From: Oceanicaulis sp.
GTDB lineage: Bacteria; Pseudomonadota; Alphaproteobacteria; Caulobacterales; Maricaulaceae
DNA: 62,514 bases
Reading direction: 5' to 3'
NCBI GenBank assembly: GCA_020832735.1
Contig: JAFIEB010000128.1
Span: 1-62,514, forward strand
Shown here: piece after piece, positions 16,181-26,233 of the stretch
How the letters are laid out: each line of letters starts with the position of its first letter
How positions within the stretch are numbered: the first letter of the stretch is position 1
Program-made: the position numbers and the translations under genes
The notes under the pieces: generated by a model
The model's input: only the letters and a program-made list of their open reading frames with translations
Databases searched by the model: none
What the model was told of the DNA's origin: nothing

Positions 16181-17134
16181 ATGAATTTGCCAAATTTTGA
16201 TAACCTGGCCAAAAGATTTGATTATTTTGCAAGCATGCCTCCTCCCACTAATCACAGTGTAGAACTCCTCAAGCATGGGGCAGCGGCTGAGTATGTAGTA
16301 ATTCATCGAATATATCACGCATTAGATAATTCCGAACAATGCTTTGTTGAAAAGAAATTTACAACAAACAACTCCCTTAGGGAGATAGAATTTTATAGCA
16401 GTATAAGGATATTTAAATACAATCAATTTTCAATACCGAATTATGTGGTTGCCGATAGAAAGGAAAGAACCTTAATCACAAAGTATGTTGGCAATAAAAA
16501 ACTGGATATATCTAGCTGCGCAATTGCTGGCTCGCTCGGAAGAGCGCTCGGCAGCATGACAGGCATTATGAGTGATGTGCTTTCAGCAAATAAGGCGCTT
16601 TCAACCAATATAGCGCTCAGAAACATCAAGCTAATAAAATCCAATAGCAATAATTACGACATCGAAAAGGTGCTTAAATCTCCCGTATTGCGCCCATATA
16701 ATCTGAAAAGCTTAGAGGTTATACTTTCTTCGAACAATGAAATATATAAATCGATTGAAAGATTGAGCACTGTGTTTTGCCACAATGATATAAAGCAAGA
16801 TAATATTTTGATAGACCGCGATCGTCCTGCATTCATTGACTGGGCAGATTCGAGCCTTGGCCCACTTGGCGCAGATCTCGGTGGGGGAATTATTCATGAG
16901 ATTGCAGCTAAATTTTCGATTGATGAAAGAAATAAAATTGAAGCGGCTCTTGTGGATGGATACATAAATGGATTGGGCCGCAGCAATGTCCATGTGGATG
17001 AGGTCAATTTGGCTTGTGCAGCTAGCTATGTCAGTAGATTCTTGCCGCGCATATTGTCAGGCAGGTCTAGCAAACACCTCATCGAAAGCTTTATGAAAAA
17101 AGCCGATTTTTTGGTGGACCAGGTCTTTAAATAG
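16181..17134 (+). CDS. AT-rich phosphotransferase (APH/choline-kinase-like)
   Basis: Protein of 317 residues with a protein-kinase-like phosphotransferase fold. The catalytic loop is FCHNDIKQDNILI (His201-x-Asp203 with Asn208), followed by the metal-binding FIDWADSSLGPLGADLGG (Asp220). A candidate ATP-binding Lys lies in VEKKF (about 58-59). Substrates of this fold include aminoglycosides, choline, sugars and LPS heptose. Because the neighbours are glycan genes, a sugar or choline target is more likely than resistance. GC content is far below the surroundings (hand counts of three 60-base lines gave about 42, 47 and 30%), indicating recent transfer. It converges on the giant glycan gene. Confidence 0.75.
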   Translation: MNLPNFDNLAKRFDYFASMPPPTNHSVELLKHGAAAEYVVIHRIYHALDNSEQCFVEKKFTTNNSLREIEFYSSIRIFKYNQFSIPNYVVADRKERTLITKYVGNKKLDISSCAIAGSLGRALGSMTGIMSDVLSANKALSTNIALRNIKLIKSNSNNYDIEKVLKSPVLRPYNLKSLEVILSSNNEIYKSIERLSTVFCHNDIKQDNILIDRDRPAFIDWADSSLGPLGADLGGGIIHEIAAKFSIDERNKIEAALVDGYINGLGRSNVHVDEVNLACAASYVSRFLPRILSGRSSKHLIESFMKKADFLVDQVFK

Positions 17135-17254
17135 ACCCCAATGACAATTCATCAAATTGATCATGCTGCATGATCCGGGTGGAATCTTCTCACCGGGAAA
17201 TGACCAATACAGCCGCATATAAGCGATAGTTCTGCGACCGGACACGGAGCTGAA

Positions 17255-20200
17255 CTACCAGTCCATGTCCTCTTCATAACCCAGATCGATCAGCGCCTGG
17301 CCGTAGCGCTCCTTGAAGCGCTCGCGGATCTCGGATGTGAAATGATTGCGCCAGGGCCCGCTCTCGGGATTGGCGCCGGTTTTGCCGAAATCCAGACCGG
17401 CCACATCGGGGACTTTCATAAAGGCCGCGATCCGGGCCAGTTGGCCCTTGGGATCGGCCGCGAAGTCTTCCAGACGCAGGGTCAAAACCCGCTCATCGTC
17501 AAACGGCGCGAGGATGAGATCCTCGATCACATGCTTTGAGATATTGTCCAGCTCGTACAGGATCCCGTCTTCCTTGGACAATTCGTTGAGGATCGGCTTG
17601 TCCTGCTTGAGCTGGTCCCACACCCAGCCATTGAGCTCGGTATCGTGGCCGCCCTTGTGGTGGAAGTAATCGGAAATCAGCACCTGGCGCGGATCACGGA
17701 TGATGCGCAATCCCCGCCAGTCGTCGCCGGCGGTGCGCCGTATCTTGTCGAGGCTGCGCTGGGTTGCGTTGGCGAACAGGACGACATCGCGGCCATTCTC
17801 GCCAAGGCCGGAGAAATCGATATTGGGCAGGTCCAGGTCATCCAGCCTCGAATAATGATGCGGGGGGTTATCGATCTTGTACTGGCGCACCCGCGCGCCG
17901 GTGCTCTCGGCGATGCGTCCGAACACCTCGTTGCGGAAGAAGCGTGAGCCGCACTTGTGATGTCCGAAGAACACGAACACGTCCGGCGCATCGGGATATT
18001 TCAGCGCACCCACCTGATTTTCCACAGCCGCCACGCGCTCGCGCAGATAATCGCCGGATTTGGAAACATTGGCGGCGTTCGTGCGCGCAGTCTTGGCGAT
18101 ATCGAGCGCTTTCTTTGATACGTCCTGCGCCTCTTTCAGGGCGTCAAGGCGCTCCGTGATGGATTTCAGAGCTTCGGCGGAGGCCTCGTCCACCTCGGCG
18201 CGCAGGCGTTGTTCGAGCCCCTGGCGCACGGCTTTCAGCTCCTCTCTCAACGCCTCTATCCCCGCATCTGCGTGTTCAAAAAGCCGCTTTTCGTATTCAG
18301 ACAGCGCCTCCTGGCGCCCTGAAAGGGCTTCTTCGTGCCGGGCCTGGGCGCTGGTCAGGCGCTCTTCCAGCTCATCCATCTCGATGCGCAAAAGAGCCTC
18401 GGCCTCGGCGCGCGTGGCCAGAGCGCCCTCGGCCTGATTGCGCAACTTGGCCAGTTCATCGCGTAAGGCTGCGGCGGTCTCACCGTCAGCGGCCTTCAGG
18501 CGCGTCTCGGTCTGTTGCAGTTCCGTACGCAGGGTATCGATGATGCGTGACTGATCAGCGCGGCGCGCCTCAGCCAAGTTGCGGTGATCATCAAACAGAC
18601 GATCCACCCGCCCCTCCCGGCCTTCGGCCAGTTCATGAATGCGGGCGATCTCGCCATCCAGGCGCCGGTTCTCCGCCGACAGAGTCTGGATCGCCCGGCG
18701 CAGCCGCCAGCCGAGCGCCCCCAGCGCCAGCACCAGCGCCGCGCCAAGCCCGGCGCCCGCCAACACCAGCCGGCCCGATACCGGTCCAGGCCCGAACGCC
18801 AGGAAGCCCAGCGCCGCCAGCACGCCCGCCCCCGCGATCCAGACCGGCGCGGCCTTGGCCAGGCGCCAGATCGTCCGGCGGGCCCCGCTCAACACAGGGT
18901 ACAAGCCCGGCGCAACCCGCAGCGTAAAGTCGCCGATGGGCGCATACCAAGGCCGCTTCAACGGCGGCTTGGGCGAGGTGAAGCCCGCAGAGGCAGCGCT
19001 CGTGGCCGTCGTGGGCGTGGAGGAGATCCTGACTGGGGCGTGCGGCCTGCTTGGCGCCTTGCGGAACTTGACCAGCTTGTGGAAAGCCGCCTTCACGGCC
19101 TCAAAGCCCGGATCTTGCCGGAAGGCCAGGAAATTCCCCCAGGCGTTTGGACCAAGCTCACATCCGCGATAGGGAACCACGCGCTTCCAGTCATGAGGGA
19201 TGCCATAACGTATGATGGGATGCCATTCGCTGACATAAACCGTGTAACCTTTGGATTCCAGATAATCGCCCACGTGCTTCCAGTCATGGCCGAGGCGCAG
19301 CGTCTTGGCGTCCTCGAACTCGCACTCGACCACGTCGGGCGCGAGCTTGTCCCAAGGCACGCCCTTGAGGACGTTCAGATCAAACCCCTCCACGTCGATT
19401 TTCAGAAAGTCGATCCTGGAGATGTTCCGGTCCTTGATGATTTCGGACACCGTCGTGGCGTCCACGGTGTCCGTAGCCGCATGACTGTCGCGGAAGGCGT
19501 GAAGACCGCTGATGCCCGTGCTTTCTGCGGATGTGAAAAACTTCAGACCCGTCGCAGGCTTGTCGCTGACGGCTCGCGGGTCAATTTTGACATTGGGATA
19601 GGGCGCCAGCCTCTCAACGAGGACTTGCCGGTTTTTGGAATCGGGCTCAAAGCAGTAAAGGGTCCATCCGAGTTTGCAGAAATATCGCGCTGAAGTGCCG
19701 AAGTGAGCGCCGACATCAACCATTACATGTTTAGGACCTTTCCGATGAGAATGTAATTCTGCAACGACGGCCGTCTCATCAACATAGGCATGCGCCTCTT
19801 GTGCATGCTGCATTTCACCCTCCGGCTCATACCCTGCAGGCCTATCAATAAAACCAAATATATCCCAAATATATTTTCGCTCAAACGCCGTGATTTTTGA
19901 CTCCGAGCTCAGGTTAATAATTTTTGCGCCTACAGATTTCGCATAAGCATTAACCCGATCCCAGCTCTGCTGATGCTTTACAGATTGCGGAAGGGAGTAG
20001 ATATCGCCCTTTTGCTGATAATCATCAAAAAAGTAGTTTGGGTTCCGTTTCGGAGTACGCGTAATGATCCTAAGCTTACTTTCTACTGGAGAGAGGTTTA
20101 ATACGCCGAATCCATTGCGCTCAATCTCGCCCCGGCCCAAAGCTCGGCTTTCGGGGATTTTTTCAACATAGTCGCCCTCCATTCCTATCAGGAATATCTC

Positions 20201-23200
20201 CTTGTACCCCAGCTCCAAAGCCTTCATCAGACAGAAGCTGCCCGTTGAGCTATGGGGTATCAGCTCCATCCTGTCGCTATCAGAGACTTTCCAGGACAGG
20301 AAGAAGCACCGGGTGGTGACGGCGGGGTCTTCAAGCAGGCGCGCGAATGTCTCGCGATGGTGGAAGGCGACCTTCCGGTCCGCCAGGGCGTAATAGGTGG
20401 GCCACCAACCGATCCGCTCAAAATAGCGAAAGGCGGCGGTGGTGCCGAACGTGTCCATGTCGGCAGGCAAATTATGAAACCCGGCCTCGGCCAGGATGCG
20501 GGTGGACGGCCCGTTGCCGATCAGGAGCAGGCGGCGGCCGGATACATCGCCCGCTTTCTGCCGGCCCGGCCGAGGCGCAGGCGCAGGCGCAGGCGCGGGC
20601 CGGGACGCTCGCACATGCCCCTCAACAAGCTGATTGGCTGCGCCTGTCGAACGCCCCAGAAACCCGACGAGGGAGTCCCAGGAATTGGAGCTGAGGTATC
20701 GCTTGCGTCCCTCCAGCGCGGCCGCCTTGTAGACTGACAGCCGCTGCGACACCTCGATGACCGCAGCCGCCAGCGCCTCGCCGCTTTCTGCGCAGGCTAT
20801 GCCGAAGCCATAATCATCCACCAGTTTGGCCAGCCATGTATCTTCGACAACAACACACGGCTTGCCCAGCAGCAGCGCATCTATCAGGAGGCCGGACGTT
20901 CTGTTCTTGAACCGGTCCGGCGTGTAAGGCAGCACGACAATATCCGCCTCGAGCAGCAGATTGCGGAACGCCGCCTCCTCAATATAGCTGTCGAGCACCT
21001 CGACCCGGTCGCTGATGGAGGCGAAGAACGCGCGCCGGTCATCACTGAGGCTGTCATCGGGCGGACAGCGAACCTGCAATGTCATGCCGGCATCACCGCT
21101 GCTCAGCAGCGCCAGCAGCGCATCACGGGTTAGCCCGTAACCCTTGCCGCCACGCTGATTGCCCGGAAACAGGATGGTGACCGCTTCACGCGATCCATCA
21201 GCGTTGCGCCCGGCGATCAGCGCTTCGGTCTCACCATCCTCGAAACTGGTCGTCGGATGCGGCAATCTTTCCGGCCGCACCCCGAACTTTGTCTCCAAAT
21301 CCAGCGCCAGCTCCCGGGTGGGCGCAATCAGAATGATGTTCGGATGGGCCGCTATGGATGCCAGTCTCGGGCGCCAATATTGCTGCAGCTCAGGGGACTC
21401 CAGATCCAGCCAGGACAGATAATACAGGCTTATGGCGAATTTTAATGATGGATGCCTGTTTGCAACGGACTCAATGACGGCTGCGATCTCGAATGAGCCG
21501 CAATACATGAAGAATAACGTGCCTTCCCCGAAATTCGAGGATTGAATGAAAGCATCCAGCTCTGACTCGAATTCGTCCAGCCCACGGGCTTCCTGACCCC
21601 GCTCGCGGCTGAACATGGTGTTGGTCCTGCCGCTGAAAACGGCGGCCATTTCAGGATGAGCTTCAACAACCTCCCGGTCGGCCTGCACCGGGCCTGCGAT
21701 GACATGCTCAATGCCGCGCGCGCCGAGCGCCCGGCCCAGGCGCTTTTCATAATTGAGAAAATGCCCGAAAAACGACTCGGCGTCCGGATTGATCGACACG
21801 ACGCGAGCGATCCCGCTATCGCCTGGATTTGCGGACAATGGATTTGATGTGCCGGACTGTCGGCGGACCGGCGCCGCCAAGGCGTCGCCAGAGCGCAAAG
21901 CAGACGCCTTGGCTGATTTTTCCAGGGCCCGCACCACATTATTCTGACCGGAGTTTGATGCCCTTACGTGCGCCGCGTAGTGTGGGCCAGCCGATTTCCC
22001 AACGATAAACCTCAAAAGCGCATCCCAGCTGTGTTGCTCGAGATACTCGACCCTTGCGCGAGCGCAATTGGCGGACAGCGCGCTGTAATTCTCAAGAGCC
22101 AGATCAATCGCCTTCAGCATCGAGTCCGGGTCATCTGCGCTCACAGCGCCGATGCCTGAATGTTCAACAAGCTCGGCGAGCCAAGTGTTCTCCAGAACAA
22201 CAACAGGCAGCCCGAGCAACATGGAATCTATGATCAGGCCAGATGTCCGGCGGCTGAAATCGGGCGGCCGGTACGGGCAGACAATCAAATCACCAGTCTG
22301 AAGAAACTTGGGGAACTCATCGTCAGAGAAATGCTCGGATACAATGGGCACGCCCGACGCCTTCAGTCCTTCCATGATGGCAATCATGTCCGGGTCTGTG
22401 GTGCGGGCCACCGATCCCCGCACAACGCATTTGACGTTCTTCTCCCTGACCAGCCGGGGTGCGACCTGCTCCGTAAGCAGGAAGCCCTTCTCTGGCCGCA
22501 TTGCGCCCGGGAAAAGGACCTTGGGATCACTTGGCAGGCTCCGCAACGCTGATGAAGAGAGGGCGCGCGCTTCGGCGTCGGAGAAAGTCGTGCTCGGGTG
22601 CGGCGCGACAGGGAGAAAGACGCCAAAACTGCGGGCAAACCCTCTCCGCAATCCCTCTGTCGGCATGGCCAGCACGATTCGCGGATCGCGTTCTGCATCG
22701 TGAATGAATTCCTCCCATTTGGCGACATAATCGGGATTGGATTCATCATTCACAAAAGACCAGAACAAATTGATGTGGACCAAAATGTCCGCTCGGGATT
22801 TTGTGTAATTATAGATAATTTTTGCATGCTCAACACTGCCACAATACATGTATAAAACTGTCAGAGCGCCATCAGGCAACGCAGGCAACGCCTCGACGAA
22901 TTGCCCTACTTCTTGATCAAACTGTTTGACCAGCTTCGAGTTTGGCCCTCTGGGCTTATTGCCCACGCCCCAGCTGTGAACAGTGAAGGCTGGGATAAAG
23001 TCCTTGCAGCCCGCAGGCAGGTAGCCGGTGTCGAACGCCTTGTTGCCGGCTATTCCGAAGGCGATGCCGCGCTCCGCCGCAGCCTCCGCAAGGCGGATGT
23101 TATAAGCGAGGTAGTGCCCCAGATGATCCAACGCATCCGGGTCAATCGAAATGACCTTCCTGATCCGGCTCGACAGCGCCTCCGGGAAAACCGGTCCGGA

Positions 23201-24379
23201 CTCAGCTGAAAGGGCGGCCGACGTTGAACGCTTGACGAGGGCCGGAATATAAGAGGCGGTGTGATTGGAGAACATCTTGCCAGCCGCCTCGCCAGCAGAG
23301 AGCCACTTTTCAAGCGTTTCGCAGTGAGTCAAATAATAATCATTGTAGTCTATATCGAAGAATGCCGGGTGAGCCTTTTTTATGCCTTCCATTTCATCAT
23401 TGAACTGGGACGACTTGTCGTGTTTCCAGAAATAGCTGTCTTCTGATAAAGGCCGCCCATCACATCCGAAAATGCGTATTTCATCAAAAAACGTCGTGGC
23501 CAATGGCAACAGGAAAAGCGTTAGCACGTTAGCCGTCGAGGTGACGTGAAACTGGTCTGTCAGATCCAGATTGGGCATGTCGCCAGGCGCAAGCGGCACG
23601 CCGACTATCCGATTTTTAAACCGCTCAGGCAAATGAGCTGTATACACATGGTAATCACGCATCGGCACAATGAGATCGGCAGAATAGCGATCAAGCGCTT
23701 CGATCAGCTCGGCGCGGAACGCAGCGGCGTAGCTGGACGCGCCCGCATGAAAGATGGGGTCTGCGGCGACAATCAGGCGAGGCCGGAGGCGCTCCAGAAG
23801 CTCACGATTGCGCACCATGCTGTTACAGGCAATGCATACGCCGTCGGAGAAATCGTGATCTTTTGCCTGAGCCAGATTGGGGCCGGTGCCAAATACGTAG
23901 CCGATTTTTGATTTGCAGTGCTGAGCGATCCGCTTGAAGACGGCTTTCGATGCCTTGAGCTGCTTATCCTGAATATCAGAAAACTGGCCCGCAAACTTCA
24001 GGTAAAATGATCCTGAGTTTCGAATATTTGCCGGATCAACCTTGACACAGGATTTGCCTGCGAGCGCCGGAATGGGCGCATTGGGTGCCGAAGCATCTAC
24101 AGACCAGAGAATCACATGGGCGGCCTGCCCAAGCGCAGCCTTGTAGACAGAATCCGCATTATCACTGACTTTGAGATAGCGGACCGGAATGCTGCCTGCC
24201 AACTCCGCCAAGGACTGATCGAGATAGGCGGGCGCCTGCGAGGGGCGCTCGTCAACAAGCACCGGGAATATTACTTCTTCAATCTCGCCCCGGAGCGGAT
24301 AAAGATACCATAGAGCCCGATAATATTGATCGGACAACGATTCCAAATCCGAAAATGCAGGGTAAAATACCAACTTCAT
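17255..24379 (-). CDS. Giant multidomain glycan-modifying protein (GT42-like/GT4/GT4/GT42-like/FkbM/TM/coil/sulfotransferase)
   Basis: Single open frame of 2374 residues. Approximate order: an N-terminal domain plus a DUF115/GT42-like domain with GTGPN (about 155-370); two related GT4-like glycosyltransferase domains (about 405-790 and 855-1240), each with an RTSGL(I/L)ID(S/A)(M/L)LLG motif; an Ala-Pro linker (about 1260); a second GT42-like domain (about 1275-1490) with IGNGPS and LGYKEIFLIGMEGDY, recalling Campylobacter Cst sialyltransferases; an FkbM methyltransferase (about 1548-1750; VDVGAHFGTSARYF, LKIDVEGFDLNVLKG); two membrane spans (about 1843-1893); a long coiled coil (to about 2125); and a C-terminal sulfotransferase (about 2131-2374; GHHKCGSRFF and RIIRDPRQVLISDYF). 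The ATG at 24379 is preferred over TTG 24403. galE lies upstream on the same strand. It probably builds and decorates a surface glycan at the inner membrane. Confidence 0.85.
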   Translation of the reverse strand: MKLVFYPAFSDLESLSDQYYRALWYLYPLRGEIEEVIFPVLVDERPSQAPAYLDQSLAELAGSIPVRYLKVSDNADSVYKAALGQAAHVILWSVDASAPNAPIPALAGKSCVKVDPANIRNSGSFYLKFAGQFSDIQDKQLKASKAVFKRIAQHCKSKIGYVFGTGPNLAQAKDHDFSDGVCIACNSMVRNRELLERLRPRLIVAADPIFHAGASSYAAAFRAELIEALDRYSADLIVPMRDYHVYTAHLPERFKNRIVGVPLAPGDMPNLDLTDQFHVTSTANVLTLFLLPLATTFFDEIRIFGCDGRPLSEDSYFWKHDKSSQFNDEMEGIKKAHPAFFDIDYNDYYLTHCETLEKWLSAGEAAGKMFSNHTASYIPALVKRSTSAALSAESGPVFPEALSSRIRKVISIDPDALDHLGHYLAYNIRLAEAAAERGIAFGIAGNKAFDTGYLPAGCKDFIPAFTVHSWGVGNKPRGPNSKLVKQFDQEVGQFVEALPALPDGALTVLYMYCGSVEHAKIIYNYTKSRADILVHINLFWSFVNDESNPDYVAKWEEFIHDAERDPRIVLAMPTEGLRRGFARSFGVFLPVAPHPSTTFSDAEARALSSSALRSLPSDPKVLFPGAMRPEKGFLLTEQVAPRLVREKNVKCVVRGSVARTTDPDMIAIMEGLKASGVPIVSEHFSDDEFPKFLQTGDLIVCPYRPPDFSRRTSGLIIDSMLLGLPVVVLENTWLAELVEHSGIGAVSADDPDSMLKAIDLALENYSALSANCARARVEYLEQHSWDALLRFIVGKSAGPHYAAHVRASNSGQNNVVRALEKSAKASALRSGDALAAPVRRQSGTSNPLSANPGDSGIARVVSINPDAESFFGHFLNYEKRLGRALGARGIEHVIAGPVQADREVVEAHPEMAAVFSGRTNTMFSRERGQEARGLDEFESELDAFIQSSNFGEGTLFFMYCGSFEIAAVIESVANRHPSLKFAISLYYLSWLDLESPELQQYWRPRLASIAAHPNIILIAPTRELALDLETKFGVRPERLPHPTTSFEDGETEALIAGRNADGSREAVTILFPGNQRGGKGYGLTRDALLALLSSGDAGMTLQVRCPPDDSLSDDRRAFFASISDRVEVLDSYIEEAAFRNLLLEADIVVLPYTPDRFKNRTSGLLIDALLLGKPCVVVEDTWLAKLVDDYGFGIACAESGEALAAAVIEVSQRLSVYKAAALEGRKRYLSSNSWDSLVGFLGRSTGAANQLVEGHVRASRPAPAPAPAPRPGRQKAGDVSGRRLLLIGNGPSTRILAEAGFHNLPADMDTFGTTAAFRYFERIGWWPTYYALADRKVAFHHRETFARLLEDPAVTTRCFFLSWKVSDSDRMELIPHSSTGSFCLMKALELGYKEIFLIGMEGDYVEKIPESRALGRGEIERNGFGVLNLSPVESKLRIITRTPKRNPNYFFDDYQQKGDIYSLPQSVKHQQSWDRVNAYAKSVGAKIINLSSESKITAFERKYIWDIFGFIDRPAGYEPEGEMQHAQEAHAYVDETAVVAELHSHRKGPKHVMVDVGAHFGTSARYFCKLGWTLYCFEPDSKNRQVLVERLAPYPNVKIDPRAVSDKPATGLKFFTSAESTGISGLHAFRDSHAATDTVDATTVSEIIKDRNISRIDFLKIDVEGFDLNVLKGVPWDKLAPDVVECEFEDAKTLRLGHDWKHVGDYLESKGYTVYVSEWHPIIRYGIPHDWKRVVPYRGCELGPNAWGNFLAFRQDPGFEAVKAAFHKLVKFRKAPSRPHAPVRISSTPTTATSAASAGFTSPKPPLKRPWYAPIGDFTLRVAPGLYPVLSGARRTIWRLAKAAPVWIAGAGVLAALGFLAFGPGPVSGRLVLAGAGLGAALVLALGALGWRLRRAIQTLSAENRRLDGEIARIHELAEGREGRVDRLFDDHRNLAEARRADQSRIIDTLRTELQQTETRLKAADGETAAALRDELAKLRNQAEGALATRAEAEALLRIEMDELEERLTSAQARHEEALSGRQEALSEYEKRLFEHADAGIEALREELKAVRQGLEQRLRAEVDEASAEALKSITERLDALKEAQDVSKKALDIAKTARTNAANVSKSGDYLRERVAAVENQVGALKYPDAPDVFVFFGHHKCGSRFFRNEVFGRIAESTGARVRQYKIDNPPHHYSRLDDLDLPNIDFSGLGENGRDVVLFANATQRSLDKIRRTAGDDWRGLRIIRDPRQVLISDYFHHKGGHDTELNGWVWDQLKQDKPILNELSKEDGILYELDNISKHVIEDLILAPFDDERVLTLRLEDFAADPKGQLARIAAFMKVPDVAGLDFGKTGANPESGPWRNHFTSEIRERFKERYGQALIDLGYEEDMDW

Positions 24380-24512
24380 TGTTTTGTGGCCTTGCCGTCC
24401 CAATATTCCTGATCCGTCATTCGGTCCGGTTCAGGAATCCATCCCAAAATTTCCAACCGTCTGAACACCGGTCTCTCAGCGGCGACGCAGGCCGCCGCCA
24501 TCATGTCCACTG

Positions 24513-25505
24513 CTATGCAGTTAATCGCCTCTTGCGCAACGTCTGCTCCCACGCCCAGGCGGACGCCACGATCTCTTCAAGATCGTCATGTTTCGGCGTC
24601 CAGCCCAGCTGTGATTTCAGCCGGTCTGCGCCGGCCACGATGGCCGCCGGGTCGCCGGGGCGGCGCTCTGCTTCACGCACCTCGAAGTCCACGCCCGACA
24701 CGGCTTTGACGGTGTCGATCACCTCGCGCACGCTGGCGCCGCGGCCATAGCCGCAATTGAGGGTGACGCTGCCCCTGCCGCCGCGCAGATGGTCCAGCAC
24801 CCGCGCGTGGGCGCTCACCAGATCGGTGACATGGATGTAGTCACGCACGCAGGTGCCGTCACGCGTGGGATAGTCCGTGCCGTAGAGATCAAGGCGCCCG
24901 CGCACGCCGAGCGCGGCCTGGCAGGCGGCCTTGATCAGGTGGGTGGCGTTGGCGGTGGACTGTCCGGCGCGGCCCCGGGGGTCGGCGCCGGCCACGTTGA
25001 AGTAGCGCAGCACGCCAAATTCCAGCGCGCCCGCAGCGGCCAGGTCGGCGAGCATCCACTCGGTCATCAGCTTCGAGCGGCCATAGGGCGACACGGGCGC
25101 CAGCGGGGCGTCCTCGCTGACCGGCTCGTCGCCGGCCATGCCGTACACCGCGGCGGTGGAGGAGAAGATGAAGCGCTGCACGCCGTTCGCGGCGGCCGCC
25201 TCGATCAGATTGCGCGAGGCGGCCGTGTTGTTGGCGTAATATTTGAGCGGATCAGCCACGGATTCGGGCACCACCACAGAGCCGGCGAAATGGATGATGT
25301 CGGTGACGCCATGCTCGGCGATCACCTGCGCGGCGAGGTTCTTGTCGCCCGCATCGCCGCGCACGAACCGGGCGCGCGGGTCCACCGCCCAGTCAAATCC
25401 GGTGACCAGATTGTCGAGCACCACGACGCGCTCACCCGCATCGGCGAGCGCGAGCGTCATGTGCGCGCCGATATAGCCCGCGCCGCCCGTGACCAGAACC
25501 GTCAT
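24513..25505 (-). CDS. galE: UDP-glucose 4-epimerase
   Basis: Protein of 330 residues. GalE interconverts UDP-glucose and UDP-galactose with bound NAD in the cytosol. The NAD-binding GxxGxxG is VTGGAGYIGAHM (4-15). The catalytic segment is FSSTAAVYG followed by the YGRSK motif, and the C-terminal part contains RDYIHVTDLVSAH. The frame opens at 25604 but the ATG at 25505 has a strong GGAGGGG and matches the family start. It precedes the giant glycan gene on the same strand with a 133-base gap, so it probably supplies sugar nucleotides for that enzyme. GC content is typical of the genome, unlike the phosphotransferase. Confidence 0.94.
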   Translation of the reverse strand: MTVLVTGGAGYIGAHMTLALADAGERVVVLDNLVTGFDWAVDPRARFVRGDAGDKNLAAQVIAEHGVTDIIHFAGSVVVPESVADPLKYYANNTAASRNLIEAAAANGVQRFIFSSTAAVYGMAGDEPVSEDAPLAPVSPYGRSKLMTEWMLADLAAAGALEFGVLRYFNVAGADPRGRAGQSTANATHLIKAACQAALGVRGRLDLYGTDYPTRDGTCVRDYIHVTDLVSAHARVLDHLRGGRGSVTLNCGYGRGASVREVIDTVKAVSGVDFEVREAERRPGDPAAIVAGADRLKSQLGWTPKHDDLEEIVASAWAWEQTLRKRRLTA

Positions 25506-25673
25506 ACATCCCCTCCGCCGCGGATCCTGCGCGGGCATCCGCCCGCCACCGCACGGCCTTTTGTGCCTCAGGGGTGTCGTAGCCTCCAGCTTGAGGGGGT
25601 TCAAGCGCTAACGCATGGCTATTGCATCCGGCGCGCGCCGCTGCGCGGGGGAGCGGTAAAATGACGCGAGACC

Positions 25674-25749
<76 letters not shown>

Positions 25750-25887
25750 GTTCCAGAGGCGCGATCCGATACGGACGGGCAGGGGGGTTGTCAAGCGCGC
25801 CCGCCAGCGCCGCGCCCGCCTTGCAGGCCGCGTCCGCGCCGGGTAAGGCAAGGGCAATGACGCCGCTTCGCCCGGCAAGGAGGTTAC

Positions 25888-26226
25888 ATGAGTTTCGGAC
25901 AGGCGCTGATCGCCTACTTCATCCATCCGGTGCTGACGCTCCTGGTGATCGTGATCTTCATCAACGTGATCTTGAGCTGGCTGGTCGGTTTCAATGTCGT
26001 CAACGCGCGCAATCCGCTGGTCAATACGATCGGCCGGGTGACCGAGGCGATCACCGCGCCTCTGCTCAACCCGATCCGGCGCGTGCTGCCCACGCTGGGG
26101 GGCATCGATTTCTCCCCGCTCATCCTCTTGCTGGTCATTTTCTTCGTGCGCGACTGGCTGATCATGGGCCAGCTCTGGCCGCTGCTGGGCAGCTCGCCCG
26201 ACCTTGTCCGCTCAGAGCCGCTCTGA
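25888..26226 (+). CDS. YggT family membrane protein
   Basis: Protein of 112 residues with two hydrophobic segments (about 8-32 and 72-95) separated by the conserved block [20 protein letters not shown] and [15 protein letters not shown], diagnostic of YggT. Function is unclear; members have been tied to osmotic tolerance and to division or polar localisation in other bacteria. A strong AAGGAGG precedes the ATG. folD follows 7 bases downstream, so the two are probably co-transcribed. Confidence 0.9.
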   Translation: MSFGQALIAYFIHPVLTLLVIVIFINVILSWLVGFNVVNARNPLVNTIGRVTEAITAPLLNPIRRVLPTLGGIDFSPLILLLVIFFVRDWLIMGQLWPLLGSSPDLVRSEPL

Positions 26227-26233
26227 GAGTTCC

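Noticed and set aside
17135-17254. Hairpin CCGGGTG...CACCGGG between the convergent phosphotransferase and giant genes
   Set aside because: The arms do not pair fully (one mismatch in seven) and no T-run follows; not supported as a terminator.
20565-20605. Tandem GCGCAG-type hexamer repeats
   Set aside because: They encode an Ala-Pro linker between two domains of the giant protein and keep the frame; not a CRISPR or regulatory repeat.
24380-24403. TTG start adding 8 residues to the giant protein
   Set aside because: The ATG at 24379 begins a natural beta strand (MKLVFYP) and has AAGG upstream; TTG is less likely.
26100-26233. Riboswitch upstream of folD
   Set aside because: folD starts 7 bases after yggT and has no independent leader; no THF riboswitch elements are visible.
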